Assembly: GCA_964592635.1 (NCBI GenBank) | Contig: CAZQFZ010000002.1 | Location: 1 to 56,885 of the forward strand | Direction of reading: 5' to 3' | Length of the DNA: 56,885 bases | Source: VMCP01 sp964592635 | GTDB taxonomy: Bacteria; Bacteroidota; Bacteroidia; NS11-12g; UBA955 | Part shown: positions 17,428 to 26,473 of the stretch, piece after piece | Numbering within the stretch: position 1 is the stretch's first letter | How the letters are laid out: the number at the start of each line of letters is the position of its first letter | Made by a program: the position numbers and the translations under genes | The notes under the pieces: generated by a model | Seen by the model: only the letters and a program-made list of their open reading frames with translations | Told to the model about the DNA's origin: nothing | Database searches by the model: none

Positions 17428-18310
17428 ATTGATCCTGTCGCCGCCAGAACCCCATTTCGTGGGTGATGGTTTTAGAGTACACAATTTTATACCGGGTGCA
17501 TATCGTTTGGATATGTATAGAATGGATCCATTTATCATGTTGGATTACAATTCCAAACACGTATTTCCCCCTTCCGATACCCCCAAAGGGGTTGGTGTTC
17601 ATCCACATCGAGGATTTGAAACAGTTACCATAGCTTATAAAGGGAAGGTGGCTCATCACGACAGCGCGGGTGGAGGTGGAATTATCGGTGAAGGAGATGT
17701 GCAATGGATGACTGCCGCATCGGGTGTTTTACATAAAGAGTATCACGAAGCAGAATTCAGTAAAACCGGTGGCGAATTTCAAATGGTTCAACTTTGGGTG
17801 AATTTACCCAGCAAGTTCAAAATGTCGCCGCCTCAATACCAAGCTATCGAAAATGCCAAGATGAAACGAATCGAATTGGATCACGGTGGGTATATTGAAT
17901 TGATTGCCGGCCATTACACGGATTCAAAGGGTGCTGAATATCGTGGCCCAGCAACCACGTTTAGTCCTGTACATTTATCGAATTGTATTTTAAATTCTGG
18001 CGACCAAGCTCGGTACACATTCCCGGCACATTACAATACCGCGTTGGTAATTATTGAGGGTGAAGTAATAGTAAATGATGAGTTTATTGCACCTACCGAC
18101 AATTTTGTGTTATTCGGAAATTCAGGCGAAGATTTCACTATTCGAACTTCAGATAAGAGTAAAGAAAATGCTAAAGTTTTGGTGTTAAGCGGTGAGCCCT
18201 TGCTTGAACCTATTGCTGCACACGGGCCGTTTGTAATGAATACCCGACAGGAGTTGGTACAGGCGTTTCAAGACTTCAACGACGGTAAGTTCGGTTATTT
18301 GGCCGATTAG
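17414..18310 (+). CDS. Pirin-family (bicupin) protein, cytoplasmic
   Basis: 298 residues with no signal peptide. The N-terminal cupin has H63 and H65 (GVHPHRGFE) and H107 and E109 (LHKEY), the pirin metal site. The second cupin ends in GPFVMNT, as in typical bacterial pirins. Members bind iron and may be quercetinases or redox-linked regulators. The start lies 14 bp inside the oxidoreductase gene, so the two are almost certainly co-translated. This ties this pirin to the molybdoenzyme, perhaps as a redox partner or regulator (inference). Confidence 0.92.
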   Translation: MKEVELILSPPEPHFVGDGFRVHNFIPGAYRLDMYRMDPFIMLDYNSKHVFPPSDTPKGVGVHPHRGFETVTIAYKGKVAHHDSAGGGGIIGEGDVQWMTAASGVLHKEYHEAEFSKTGGEFQMVQLWVNLPSKFKMSPPQYQAIENAKMKRIELDHGGYIELIAGHYTDSKGAEYRGPATTFSPVHLSNCILNSGDQARYTFPAHYNTALVIIEGEVIVNDEFIAPTDNFVLFGNSGEDFTIRTSDKSKENAKVLVLSGEPLLEPIAAHGPFVMNTRQELVQAFQDFNDGKFGYLAD

Positions 18311-18390
18311 TGTCTATTGTTTTTCTGTTTTTTTGGACAATTGATTTACAAACTAATAAAACACAACATTGTTTAGTACTTTGAATAATT

Positions 18391-19188
18391 ATGGACTTCA
18401 TATCTCGTTTTGAAAAAATGAATTTGGCCTTGGCGCCTTACAGAGAGCAAATTGTAAATCATCCGGTGTACAAGAAAATCCAAACAGCCGACGATGTTCG
18501 GATTTTCATGAAATACCATGTTTACGCCGTTTGGGATTTTATGTCGCTGTTAAAATCATTGCAGCGTAATTTAACTCGAGTGGAATTGCCTTGGTATCCT
18601 GTTGGTGATGCACAAACGAGATTTTTAATCAATGAAATTGTAGTGGGCGAAGAATCGGATGTTGATCAATTCGGTGTGAGGATGTCGCACTACGAATTGT
18701 ATTTAAAAGCAATGAAAGAAATGGGTGCCGATACGCAACCCATAGAAACGTTTTTGGATGCTTTGAAATCCAGCAAAATACAATCTGATTTGAACCAAGA
18801 AATATTGAATACATGTTTTGAATTGGCCCAAACTCCACCGGAGGCCCGCCAATTTGTTTCATTTACATTCGATACCATTCGCACAAATCAATCGTATTTA
18901 TTGGCATCTACGTTTACATTTGGTCGTGAAGATTTGATTCCTAACATGTTCATGTCTATCATTAATGATTTGAGCAGCGAACTTCCCGAACAAGTGCAAA
19001 CGTTTAAATACTATTTGGATCGACATATAGAAGTGGATGGAGATCATCATTCGCATTTGGCCTTGGAAATGACTGCACAATTATGCGGAGATAACGAAGA
19101 TTATTGGAGTAAAGCCGAGCAATGGGCAATAGCTAGTTTGAAAAGCAGAATTGAACTTTGGAATGGCGTTTTACGGGAATTGAGTTAA
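18391..19188 (+). CDS. DUF3050 family protein (heme-oxygenase-like fold)
   Basis: 265 residues, all-helical in character. The start FEKMNLALAPYREQIVNHPVYKKIQTADDVRIFMKYHVYAVWDFMSLLK and the end HIEVDGDHHSHLALEM match DUF3050, which belongs to the heme-oxygenase/TenA-like diiron superfamily. E, H and D residues placed in helices (for example H500-type pairs in DGDHH and EEHxxxD-like INEIVVGEESD) could bind two metals. The biochemical role is unknown. It stands 80 bp after the pirin gene and convergent to the YeiH gene; the 40-bp gap to that gene shows no clear hairpin. Confidence 0.82.
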   Translation: MDFISRFEKMNLALAPYREQIVNHPVYKKIQTADDVRIFMKYHVYAVWDFMSLLKSLQRNLTRVELPWYPVGDAQTRFLINEIVVGEESDVDQFGVRMSHYELYLKAMKEMGADTQPIETFLDALKSSKIQSDLNQEILNTCFELAQTPPEARQFVSFTFDTIRTNQSYLLASTFTFGREDLIPNMFMSIINDLSSELPEQVQTFKYYLDRHIEVDGDHHSHLALEMTAQLCGDNEDYWSKAEQWAIASLKSRIELWNGVLRELS

Positions 19189-19228
19189 CGCTTAATAGTT
19201 GCCGTTTTTATTACGGCTATATTTTGAT

Positions 19229-20203
19229 TTAAAATAGACTCAAAATCAGCAGCAATCCCAATTGCAAAGCAAAAATCATCAACCCGAATCCAATGCCGCG
19301 TTTGCCCGCGTGAAGGAGTTTTGAAAAACTCACCTTTAGTCCGATGGCTGTCATGGCGATGGTTAAAATTATTTTGCCCAAATATTCGATTTGTTTAATC
19401 ACGTTTTTGGGGATATCAATGGAGGAAACAAAAATTGTAACCAAAATAAAACCAATCAGATACCAGGGAAGTTTGAAATATTCTTTCCAGGAACCTACAG
19501 TTTTACGATTGATAAGATAGTTGATGAAAATGAGTCCGGGAGTGAGTAATGCTACTCGAGCAAGCTTTATGGTTAAAGCAGCATCTCCGGCTTCTTTACC
19601 GATGGTAAATCCTGCACCGGCCACGTTCCCAACGGAATGTAAACTTCCCCCGATCAACAAACCAATTTTCGTTGCACTGAAATCGGATTTAATCAGAATA
19701 ACAGGCAAAATCAGCATACCAAGAGTACCCAGCAGATTCACCACAGCCATGGAAATAGCAACATCTTCTTTTTCTTTATTTTTGAGGGATGGTGATAATG
19801 CTGCAATTGCGCTTGATCCGCAAATGGCCGTTCCAAAACCCACTAAAATGCCTGTATTTGTTGGACAGTTGAATTGATGCGAAAGGAAATATGTGGCAGT
19901 TAATACGATTAAAACAATGAGGGTTAGTCCAATAAAACTGCCTGCACCCATATTTGCAATTTCCGAATAATTAATTCCCACAGCCAAAAAGAGTATGGAA
20001 ATCTCAAGCATTTTGGAGGATGTATAACCGATTCCAGCGTCTAAAATTGTGGGTAATTTCCATGTGTTGCTCAAGAATATCCCAAGAATTAACCCCAAAA
20101 TGATGCTATTGAGGTAATTGGGGGTAAAAGGTTCAATTAACAGAGCAAGTATCCCCAAGAAAATAGCGAAAACCACACCTTTCCAATTCGATTTCCAATC
20201 CAT
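19229..20203 (-). CDS. YeiH/UPF0324-family transporter (putative sulfate exporter)
   Basis: 324 residues, about ten transmembrane helices. ICGSSAIAALSP and LLIGGSLHSVGNVAGAGF are characteristic of the YeiH family. E. coli YeiH is induced in early stationary growth and members are annotated as putative sulfate exporters; transport has rarely been shown. ATG 20203 (MDWKSN) is preferred over an in-frame Met 19 codons upstream because the family starts right before the first helix. It carries a TCCCCCGA motif copy (19646-19653), antisense, within the conserved IGGS segment. Confidence 0.85.
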   Translation of the reverse strand: MDWKSNWKGVVFAIFLGILALLIEPFTPNYLNSIILGLILGIFLSNTWKLPTILDAGIGYTSSKMLEISILFLAVGINYSEIANMGAGSFIGLTLIVLIVLTATYFLSHQFNCPTNTGILVGFGTAICGSSAIAALSPSLKNKEKEDVAISMAVVNLLGTLGMLILPVILIKSDFSATKIGLLIGGSLHSVGNVAGAGFTIGKEAGDAALTIKLARVALLTPGLIFINYLINRKTVGSWKEYFKLPWYLIGFILVTIFVSSIDIPKNVIKQIEYLGKIILTIAMTAIGLKVSFSKLLHAGKRGIGFGLMIFALQLGLLLILSLF

Positions 20204-20451
20204 GTTGCAAATATGAAGAAAATATCGGGGCATTTCAGTGATAGTAGTTACATTCCGCATCTAAGTACATGAAACACTTTCGAAATATCGGATTTGTGAA
20301 TACAAAGAATGCTAAAAATGGCATTTTTGTTAAAGTAATTGGTTGAATTGAAGCAATTAAATTAAACAAAACTCAATTCTGTCTAATTTGTGACAAACAA
20401 TGTATAACTTCAGCGAGCGTTGAATGTTAACTTGCACTAAACTTGAATACC

Positions 20452-22017
20452 ATGAAATTAAAAACATTTATCATCTTATGGATTTTTGCGGGAAGCACTT
20501 CGTTGTTTTCGCAATTTGACAGCTCTTGGGTTACTTGTTACACCAAAGCGTTTAAACCCAAATTTAACTTTTCAAGCAACACCGTCGATACTTGTGCCAA
20601 ATCGGTCAATGTGAAAGTCACCTATTCTGGCAGACCTTCTTATGTTTATTGGAGTGATGGAACCGCTTCTGTTGATCGTACGATTTATTACAGCGGGCAA
20701 TATCAAATTTATATGTTTGATTCTGCTGGTTGCATAGACACCAGTGCCACGCTTAATGTAAAATTGGGTGATCAATACATTTCGGCATACGCACAAAACG
20801 GATTGACCACTATCGACATGTGTCCTGGAAGCCAAATTGTTTTGTATTCTTATGCGAATGTAGAAACTCAGTGGAACACGGGAGAAAAGGAAAGTAATAT
20901 CCTTATCTCAAAACCCGGCAAATATTGGATTAAGTCATTATCGACATCCAAGTGTAAGGCGGTTTCAGATACCATTTATGTGAATTTGATTAAAACTCAA
21001 AGTATCACCATAAAAGCAGCTGGCGACACTAGTTTTTGTTATGGGGATTCAGTGTTATTGGAATCGAATCATACCGATACCAATTCGTTTTGGTATCCAT
21101 ATTATAAGACCGGCAAAAAGTTTTATGCAAAAGAACCGGGTGTGTACAGTGTATATTCGAAAGATAATAAGGCAGGTTGTGATATTTTCTCAAATACCAT
21201 TACCATTAAAGTTCAAATGCCAAGACAAATCAACTTGTGCATGGTAACTGTGGATAGTGCAAGTGGGAAGAACCGTTTGGTTTGGCAGGCTGCAAGTTGG
21301 GCAACTGGCTACAAGATTTACAGAGAATCGAGTGTTTCTGGTGAATTTACGATGATTGGTGAATTAAAGGGAGCAGGTAATGATTTCTTTTTAGACACTA
21401 CATCTAAGCCAAGAACTCGTCCTTATACCTATTATTTAGACGCAACAGATTCATGTGGCAACGTAGCACAAGAGAATCGTTGGTTTCAGCACACTACCCT
21501 TCATTTAACCGCGAATTTGGGCGTAACGGGTGAAAATAACTTGAATTGGAGTGATTATTTTGGAATCTATCCGATCAATACCTACAATATTTACAGAAGC
21601 AACAATGGCGGTGCGTTTACCAAAATTGCATCGGTTTCGGCATCTGTAAAATCGTTTTCTGATTTTGAGCCGCCCAAAGGTTCGAATCGTTACTATATTG
21701 GTATAGATGGTTTCAATTTATGCAATTCAAGCACCAATAATATTGTTAACTCTAACATGGTTGCGTTTGGTATTCTTTCCAACAATAATGTTAAAATTCA
21801 GAACTTAAACTTACAACCCAATCCAACAACAGGAATATTTACATTGTCTGGTGAGTTCGGTTTAGGTGCTAAATTCCAAATATTAGATATACAAGGTAGA
21901 GTGGTTGCGAAATACACTTGCAACGAAAGTAATTCCTACGATGTCTCAAATTTACCCAACGGCATGTACCATGTTCTATTTGAAAATGGTCAAACGTTGA
22001 AGTTGATGAAAAACTAA
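20452..22017 (+). CDS. T9SS-exported cell-surface protein with Ig-like and fibronectin-type repeats
   Basis: 521 residues from ATG 20452. Signal peptide to about residue 21 (GSTSLFSQ). Three Ig-like units follow, each ending in a GxYxIYxxDxxGC-type strand: YYSGQYQIYMFDSAGC, SKPGKYWIKSLSTSKC and KEPGVYSVYSKDNKAGC. Then two fibronectin-III-like segments (VWQAASWATGYKIYRESS, NWSDYFGIYPINTYNIYRSN) and a T9SS type A sorting domain (LQPNPTTGIFTLSG ... VSNLPNGMYHVLFENGQTLKLMKN). It should cross the outer membrane by the type IX system and be anchored or released. The ligand is unknown. The intergenic 20204-20451 holds no other gene. Confidence 0.88.
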   Translation: MKLKTFIILWIFAGSTSLFSQFDSSWVTCYTKAFKPKFNFSSNTVDTCAKSVNVKVTYSGRPSYVYWSDGTASVDRTIYYSGQYQIYMFDSAGCIDTSATLNVKLGDQYISAYAQNGLTTIDMCPGSQIVLYSYANVETQWNTGEKESNILISKPGKYWIKSLSTSKCKAVSDTIYVNLIKTQSITIKAAGDTSFCYGDSVLLESNHTDTNSFWYPYYKTGKKFYAKEPGVYSVYSKDNKAGCDIFSNTITIKVQMPRQINLCMVTVDSASGKNRLVWQAASWATGYKIYRESSVSGEFTMIGELKGAGNDFFLDTTSKPRTRPYTYYLDATDSCGNVAQENRWFQHTTLHLTANLGVTGENNLNWSDYFGIYPINTYNIYRSNNGGAFTKIASVSASVKSFSDFEPPKGSNRYYIGIDGFNLCNSSTNNIVNSNMVAFGILSNNNVKIQNLNLQPNPTTGIFTLSGEFGLGAKFQILDIQGRVVAKYTCNESNSYDVSNLPNGMYHVLFENGQTLKLMKN

Positions 22018-22042
22018 TTGATGATTTCTCTGTTTCTGAATC

Positions 22043-22342
22043 ATGGGTAGTCGCAATTTGAACATTGAACCACTTTCAGAACAAGAAATAGACAGAATAA
22101 TAGAAATGGCCTGGGAGGATCGAACACCCTTCGAGGCCATTTTTGTTCAGTTCGGTTTGCGAGAAAGTGAAGTGATTTCACTGATGCGTAAAACGTTGAA
22201 ACGATCCAGCTTTATTATTTGGCGGGATCGGGTAACCTCCGGTGTGAGCCAAAAGTATCTCAAATTAAGGAATCCAGAAATAAACCGATTTAAATGCAAT
22301 CGCCAGCGAGCAATTAGCAACAACAAAATCTCAAAACGTTGA
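22043..22342 (+). CDS. TIGR03643 (DUF2805) family protein
   Basis: 99 residues. DRIIEMAWEDRTPFEAIFVQFGLRESEVISLMRKTLKRSSFIIWRDRV is the conserved core of TIGR03643, a short helical family widespread in Bacteroidota, cyanobacteria and proteobacteria with no known function. The core resembles a helix-turn-helix (FGLRESEVISLMRK). Starts 25 bp after the T9SS gene on the same strand; its 3' end overlaps the convergent esterase gene by 12 bp. Confidence 0.88.
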   Translation: MGSRNLNIEPLSEQEIDRIIEMAWEDRTPFEAIFVQFGLRESEVISLMRKTLKRSSFIIWRDRVTSGVSQKYLKLRNPEINRFKCNRQRAISNNKISKR

Positions 22343-23923
22343 TCTCAACATCGAGGTGATTTGGCTAATAACCGACTGTGATTCAGGGAGTTTAGTAAAC
22401 AACATCCAAACATGAAACATCTGAGGATATTCGTAGAATTGAAATCCTGAAGATTTAGAATCTTTGCTCTTGGTGAAATCAGAATATTGATTTTTTAGTT
22501 TTTGGGAATCTGCAAAAAACAAATCGTGTGTACCAATAAAAATAGCAATCTCGGTATTGTTCAACGTGGGCCCATAAATGGGACTTACCTGTGGCAATTT
22601 AAGTAAATCATCTGTAGGTTTTTTGTTTCCTAAATAGGCCTTTGCACATAGGTTAAGTACTTCAAATGAAAGTATTTTATCAAGTTTAGCAATGGGTTTG
22701 GCTTGAGGATTTTTCATGCCCAAATCCAACCACGGCGAAAGCAAAATGATTTTTTTGGGAGCTTTCCAATATTCAGTACTCTGATTGAAGTTCGTGTCTT
22801 GAGAAAAAGGATGATTTTCTGCGATTTTCAAATTTTCTGTCAGGTGGTTATGAGAATTGACATTAGCAATGAGCGTGTCTAAATTTGATTGAATCGTACT
22901 GCTTGAATTTGCGGAAGGGTTTGAATTGTTAGAATTTGCAGGAGGGGTTGAATTGTTAGAATTTGGAGATGGAGTTGAATTGTTAGAATTTGCAGAAGGG
23001 GTTGAATTACTTGAATTGGTTCTGAATTCCAAAGGGTATTGGTTCTCGGAAATTTGATTCCTGGTTTGAATTAATTGAGCATAAGCCAGAGATAAACCAC
23101 CGCCTGCGGAATCGCCCATAAATACGATTTCACAATCGGGAAAAGCACGGGTTATCCAAGTATAGAGTTCGTCCATGAAGTTAAAGAGCTCTTTGTATGT
23201 AAATTCTGGGCTCAGTGGATAGTCTGGAACAATCATGATGCTGTTCGTATTTTGAACAATTTCCTGAATAAAATCCCAATGTACTAAGCTCAAATTCGCC
23301 ACATAGCCACCGCCGTGTAAATATAGAATAACTTGTTTATTTGCGGATTTCGGTTTGATGGTCCATACTTTTCTGTTTTGAAAAATTAACGTGTTCACCT
23401 CTTTTTTTGAATAGATGAACGGAGGAGGTAGGTAGGCAATTTTAGGATAAGCTCCTGATTCAACTAATTTTTCGATTCCGAATCGAAGTCCCACAAATTC
23501 CGATGAACCTTTCATGATTTTAGCCGCTGTACTAATGGCCGTGTCGTGGGTATAATGTAAAACTTCTTTTTTAATCGAATCGGATTTCATAGGGCTGGAA
23601 TTAAAAGAATTTGCTGTTGATTTTATATTTCGAACTGCTTTGGTTGATTGTGATTGTAAAGAGTGCATACCATTTGGAAATTTTGTTCCTTGAACTGCAA
23701 TGGTTGATTGGAATTGTAAAGAGTGCATACCACTTGGAAATATTGTTCCTTGAACTGCAATGGTTGATTGGAATTGTAAGGAGTGCATACCATTTGGAAA
23801 TATTGTTCCTTGAACTGCAATGGTTGATTGTGATTCGACATGCGAAATTGCCGCCCAACCGAAGGTTTCAACAAATAAAAAGACGAATAAAAATACACCT
23901 ATATTCAATTTTATTCTGTACAC
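22331..23923 (-). CDS. Exported alpha/beta-hydrolase (HSL-type esterase) with two repeat insertions
   Basis: 530 residues against about 300 for typical HSL-family esterases. Signal peptide to about residue 24. The fold is intact: oxyanion motif LHGGGY (202-207), nucleophile S272 in GDSAGGG, D467 in IGTHDLF and H504 in MFHVW. Two low-complexity regions are added. One is three 20-residue repeats (about 32-91, QSTIAVQGTIFPNGMHSLQF) directly after the signal peptide. The other is an Asn/Ser/Pro-rich stretch of 9-residue repeats (about 303-345) between the nucleophile and the acid. Both come from tandem DNA repeats and probably vary between strains. Substrate unknown (short acyl esters likely). 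Confidence 0.85.
   Translation of the reverse strand: MYRIKLNIGVFLFVFLFVETFGWAAISHVESQSTIAVQGTIFPNGMHSLQFQSTIAVQGTIFPSGMHSLQFQSTIAVQGTKFPNGMHSLQSQSTKAVRNIKSTANSFNSSPMKSDSIKKEVLHYTHDTAISTAAKIMKGSSEFVGLRFGIEKLVESGAYPKIAYLPPPFIYSKKEVNTLIFQNRKVWTIKPKSANKQVILYLHGGGYVANLSLVHWDFIQEIVQNTNSIMIVPDYPLSPEFTYKELFNFMDELYTWITRAFPDCEIVFMGDSAGGGLSLAYAQLIQTRNQISENQYPLEFRTNSSNSTPSANSNNSTPSPNSNNSTPPANSNNSNPSANSSSTIQSNLDTLIANVNSHNHLTENLKIAENHPFSQDTNFNQSTEYWKAPKKIILLSPWLDLGMKNPQAKPIAKLDKILSFEVLNLCAKAYLGNKKPTDDLLKLPQVSPIYGPTLNNTEIAIFIGTHDLFFADSQKLKNQYSDFTKSKDSKSSGFQFYEYPQMFHVWMLFTKLPESQSVISQITSMLRSTF
22903..23001 (-). repeat. 27-bp tandem repeats (about 3.6 copies) inside the esterase gene
   Basis: Units at 22921-22947, 22948-22974 and 22975-23001 with a partial copy from 22903, few mismatches. 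They encode the 9-residue unit NSTPSxNSN in the esterase insert. The unit is a multiple of three, so copy number can change without a frameshift. Confidence 0.85.
23641..23836 (-). repeat. 60-bp tandem repeats (3 full copies plus 16 bp)
   Basis: Three 60-bp units (23641-23700, 23701-23760, 23761-23820) differ at only a few positions each, then 16 further matching bases. They encode 20-residue units after the signal peptide of the esterase. The near identity implies recent expansion. Confidence 0.95.
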
Positions 23924-24165
23924 ACCGCGATATTACATGAATTAAAGCCCTTCCACTGTTTTTTTCGATGATATATGACACAAACCCCATGAAGTTAGGT
24001 TAATTCACTTTGAATTTGTCAAATTGGGTGTTGTGGTAGTGGTTGAGAACCGGTACAGATTTGGCAGTATTTAAGTCGGATTTTGACGAAATTATTGCCG
24101 GCTAACGATTAAATACTCCACTATAATTGATTATTTTCGGTGGAACAAAACCATTTCCACGTTGT

Positions 24166-26460
24166 ATGCACATTCCAGTTCTAATTACTGATTTAACTCT
24201 GATTCTGGGCATTGCCGGGGTCGTGACGTTGTTTTTTAAGAAAATAAAGCAACCGGTTGTTCTCGGTTATATTCTTTCTGGATTGCTCGTAGGTCCTAAC
24301 TTGAATTTCTTTCCCAGTGTTGTAGATATCAGTAATATCAAAATTTGGGGAGAACTGGGTGTGATTTTTTTGTTGTTTACTTTGGGATTAGAATTTAGTT
24401 TTAAAAAAGTACTATCGCTGGGGCCAGCTCCTGCCATTACGGGTATAATTGAATTGTTGGCCATGATGGGTTTGGGAATTGGTTTGGGTAATCTTCTGGG
24501 ATGGTCGCAGATGGATGCCCTCTTTTTGGGCGGAATCATAGCTATTTCATCGACCACTATCATATTTCGTGCATTCGACGAATTGGGTTTAAAGTCCAAA
24601 GCATTTACTAAATTGGTTTTAGGCGTTCTAATCATAGAGGATTTATTCGCTGTTTTACTCATGGTATTGCTTAGTACTATGGCCGTATCCAAACAAATAG
24701 AGGGATGGGCTCTGGTATTTTCGCTATCTAAACTGTTGTTCTTTTTATTGGCTTGGTTTTTAACGGGGATTTTTTTGCTGCCCACCATATTTAAAAGAAA
24801 CAATCAACACATGAATTCTGAAACGTTGATGGTGGTTTCAATTGCATTGTGTTTTACCATGGTGGTAGCTGCAGCTGCTCTGGGCTTTTCGCCCGCTTTA
24901 GGAGCTTTTGCTATGGGATCTCTGTTGGCAGAGACGGTTTTTGCTGAAAAAATTGAGCATACTCTAGAACCAGTAAAAAATTTATTCGGTGCGATATTTT
25001 TTGTTTCTGTGGGCATGTTGATCGAACCCACAGTGTTAGTTGAATATGGTTTTGAGGTGGTTATTCTTACATTGGCTGTAGTTGTAGGCAAAACCATTTT
25101 TATAACCTTAGGGGCATTGATTTCGGGAAAGTCTTTGCAACAATCTCTTGAAGCGGGAACTTCTATGGCACAAATTGGCGAGTTCTCATTTATCATAGCC
25201 ACCTTGGGCTTGAGTTTGAATGTAATTAGCCCACAATTGTATCCTATAGCTGTGGGTGTTTCTGTAATTACAACATTCTTAACACCTTACATGATGAAAA
25301 CTCCCGAAGCCATTTTTAAGAAATTGAATAAATGGTTGCCTGATTCATGGAAGAATCGATTGAATAACTATTCATCTGGGTCGCAAAATATTCGAGCGGA
25401 GAACAAATGGAAAAAAGTAATTCGGTTTTACACTCAAGTGATATTTATAAATTCATCGGTAATCATTGCCATTATACTTTTTGTTTATTTCGTATTAAAA
25501 CCTCAAATTATCTATTTGTTATTTGGTTTCTTGGGTTTCGGGGGAAGGGATATCAATCATTATCCGTGGTTAAACGTAGAAATTATGGGGCAAATTATCG
25601 CTTTTGTTGGGTTTCTATTGATGATGCCATTCTTATGGGCATTGGTTTCAAAAAGGATGAAGCATTTTTCTGGTGCAGCCTTGTGGATGAATGGAGATTA
25701 TAGCCGCGGACCTTTGTTTATGCTTGAATTATTGAGAGTCTTTATAGGTTTGGTTTTATTGTTTACCTATCTGAGTTTTGTATATTATAACCTTTGGTCT
25801 TTATTAATTACCTTATTGATTGCTGTGATAATGGTCTTTGCTTTCAGAAATCGGTTGCAAGATTTTTATGGGAAATTAGAGGAGCATTTTTTACAAAACC
25901 TTCATGAGAAAGAAATGCAAGAACAACAGAAGAAGAGAACACATCTTTCACCGTGGGATGGACATTTGTCTACATATACGGTGCCTGCAAACGCTCCATG
26001 CCTTGGGAAATCTTTAGAAACATTGGCATGGCGAGAGTTGTTTGGGGTGAATGTTGCATATATTGAACGGGGAAATCGATTGATTTTTCCACCGCAAAAA
26101 GATGAAGTGATTTATCCTTACGATTTACTTGGGGTGATAGGTACCGATAATCAATTAAAACAGTTTATCGAATATCTTCAAAATGCCTTAGATGCGTCTG
26201 AATTGAAAAATCAGCAAACAGAATCATCATCCCCCGAAAAAGAGGAAATAGATCTTCAGAAATTGATTGTAAATCCGAAAAATGAGCTTCGTGGACAAAC
26301 CATTCGAAGTTCAAAAATTCGCGAAAAAACCGATGGTTTGGTAGTTGGAATAGAACGCGGAAATCAGCGCATTTTAAATCCATCATCCGATATGGAATTT
26401 CAATGCGATGATGTGGTTTGGGTGGTTGGTAATAAGTTGAAAATTGCGATGTTGCAATAG
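24166..26460 (+). CDS. KefB/CPA2-type monovalent cation:proton antiporter with two RCK_C domains
   Basis: 764 residues from ATG 24166. About twelve N-terminal helices form the Na+/H+ exchanger fold (VLGYILSGLLVGPNLNFFP, FTLGLEFSFKK, ISSTTIIFRAFDELG, VLIIEDLFAVLL, GSLLAETVFAEKIEHTLEPVKNLFGAIFFVSVGM). Extra helices follow at about 430-580. Two TrkA_C (RCK_C) ligand-sensing domains end the protein (about 605-670 and 700-764), each with a VxxIERGN-R element. There is no RCK_N nucleotide-binding domain. It likely exports K+ or Na+ in exchange for protons across the inner membrane. A TCCCCCGA motif lies in the linker between the RCK_C domains (26230-26237, S-P-E-K). The 242-bp upstream region shows no gene. 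Confidence 0.88.
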   Translation: MHIPVLITDLTLILGIAGVVTLFFKKIKQPVVLGYILSGLLVGPNLNFFPSVVDISNIKIWGELGVIFLLFTLGLEFSFKKVLSLGPAPAITGIIELLAMMGLGIGLGNLLGWSQMDALFLGGIIAISSTTIIFRAFDELGLKSKAFTKLVLGVLIIEDLFAVLLMVLLSTMAVSKQIEGWALVFSLSKLLFFLLAWFLTGIFLLPTIFKRNNQHMNSETLMVVSIALCFTMVVAAAALGFSPALGAFAMGSLLAETVFAEKIEHTLEPVKNLFGAIFFVSVGMLIEPTVLVEYGFEVVILTLAVVVGKTIFITLGALISGKSLQQSLEAGTSMAQIGEFSFIIATLGLSLNVISPQLYPIAVGVSVITTFLTPYMMKTPEAIFKKLNKWLPDSWKNRLNNYSSGSQNIRAENKWKKVIRFYTQVIFINSSVIIAIILFVYFVLKPQIIYLLFGFLGFGGRDINHYPWLNVEIMGQIIAFVGFLLMMPFLWALVSKRMKHFSGAALWMNGDYSRGPLFMLELLRVFIGLVLLFTYLSFVYYNLWSLLITLLIAVIMVFAFRNRLQDFYGKLEEHFLQNLHEKEMQEQQKKRTHLSPWDGHLSTYTVPANAPCLGKSLETLAWRELFGVNVAYIERGNRLIFPPQKDEVIYPYDLLGVIGTDNQLKQFIEYLQNALDASELKNQQTESSSPEKEEIDLQKLIVNPKNELRGQTIRSSKIREKTDGLVVGIERGNQRILNPSSDMEFQCDDVVWVVGNKLKIAMLQ

Positions 26461-26473
26461 TTAAGTTTAGTGT

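Noticed and set aside
17560..17590. C-rich runs TTTCCCCCTTCC and TACCCCCAAAG in the second pirin gene as motif copies
   Set aside because: Neither has the GA(A) extension or the preceding (C)(A/T)T context together; treated as ordinary coding sequence.
23641..23836. 60-bp repeats as a CRISPR array
   Set aside because: The units are directly tandem with no unique spacers, are in frame with a signal peptide and esterase, and no cas genes are present.
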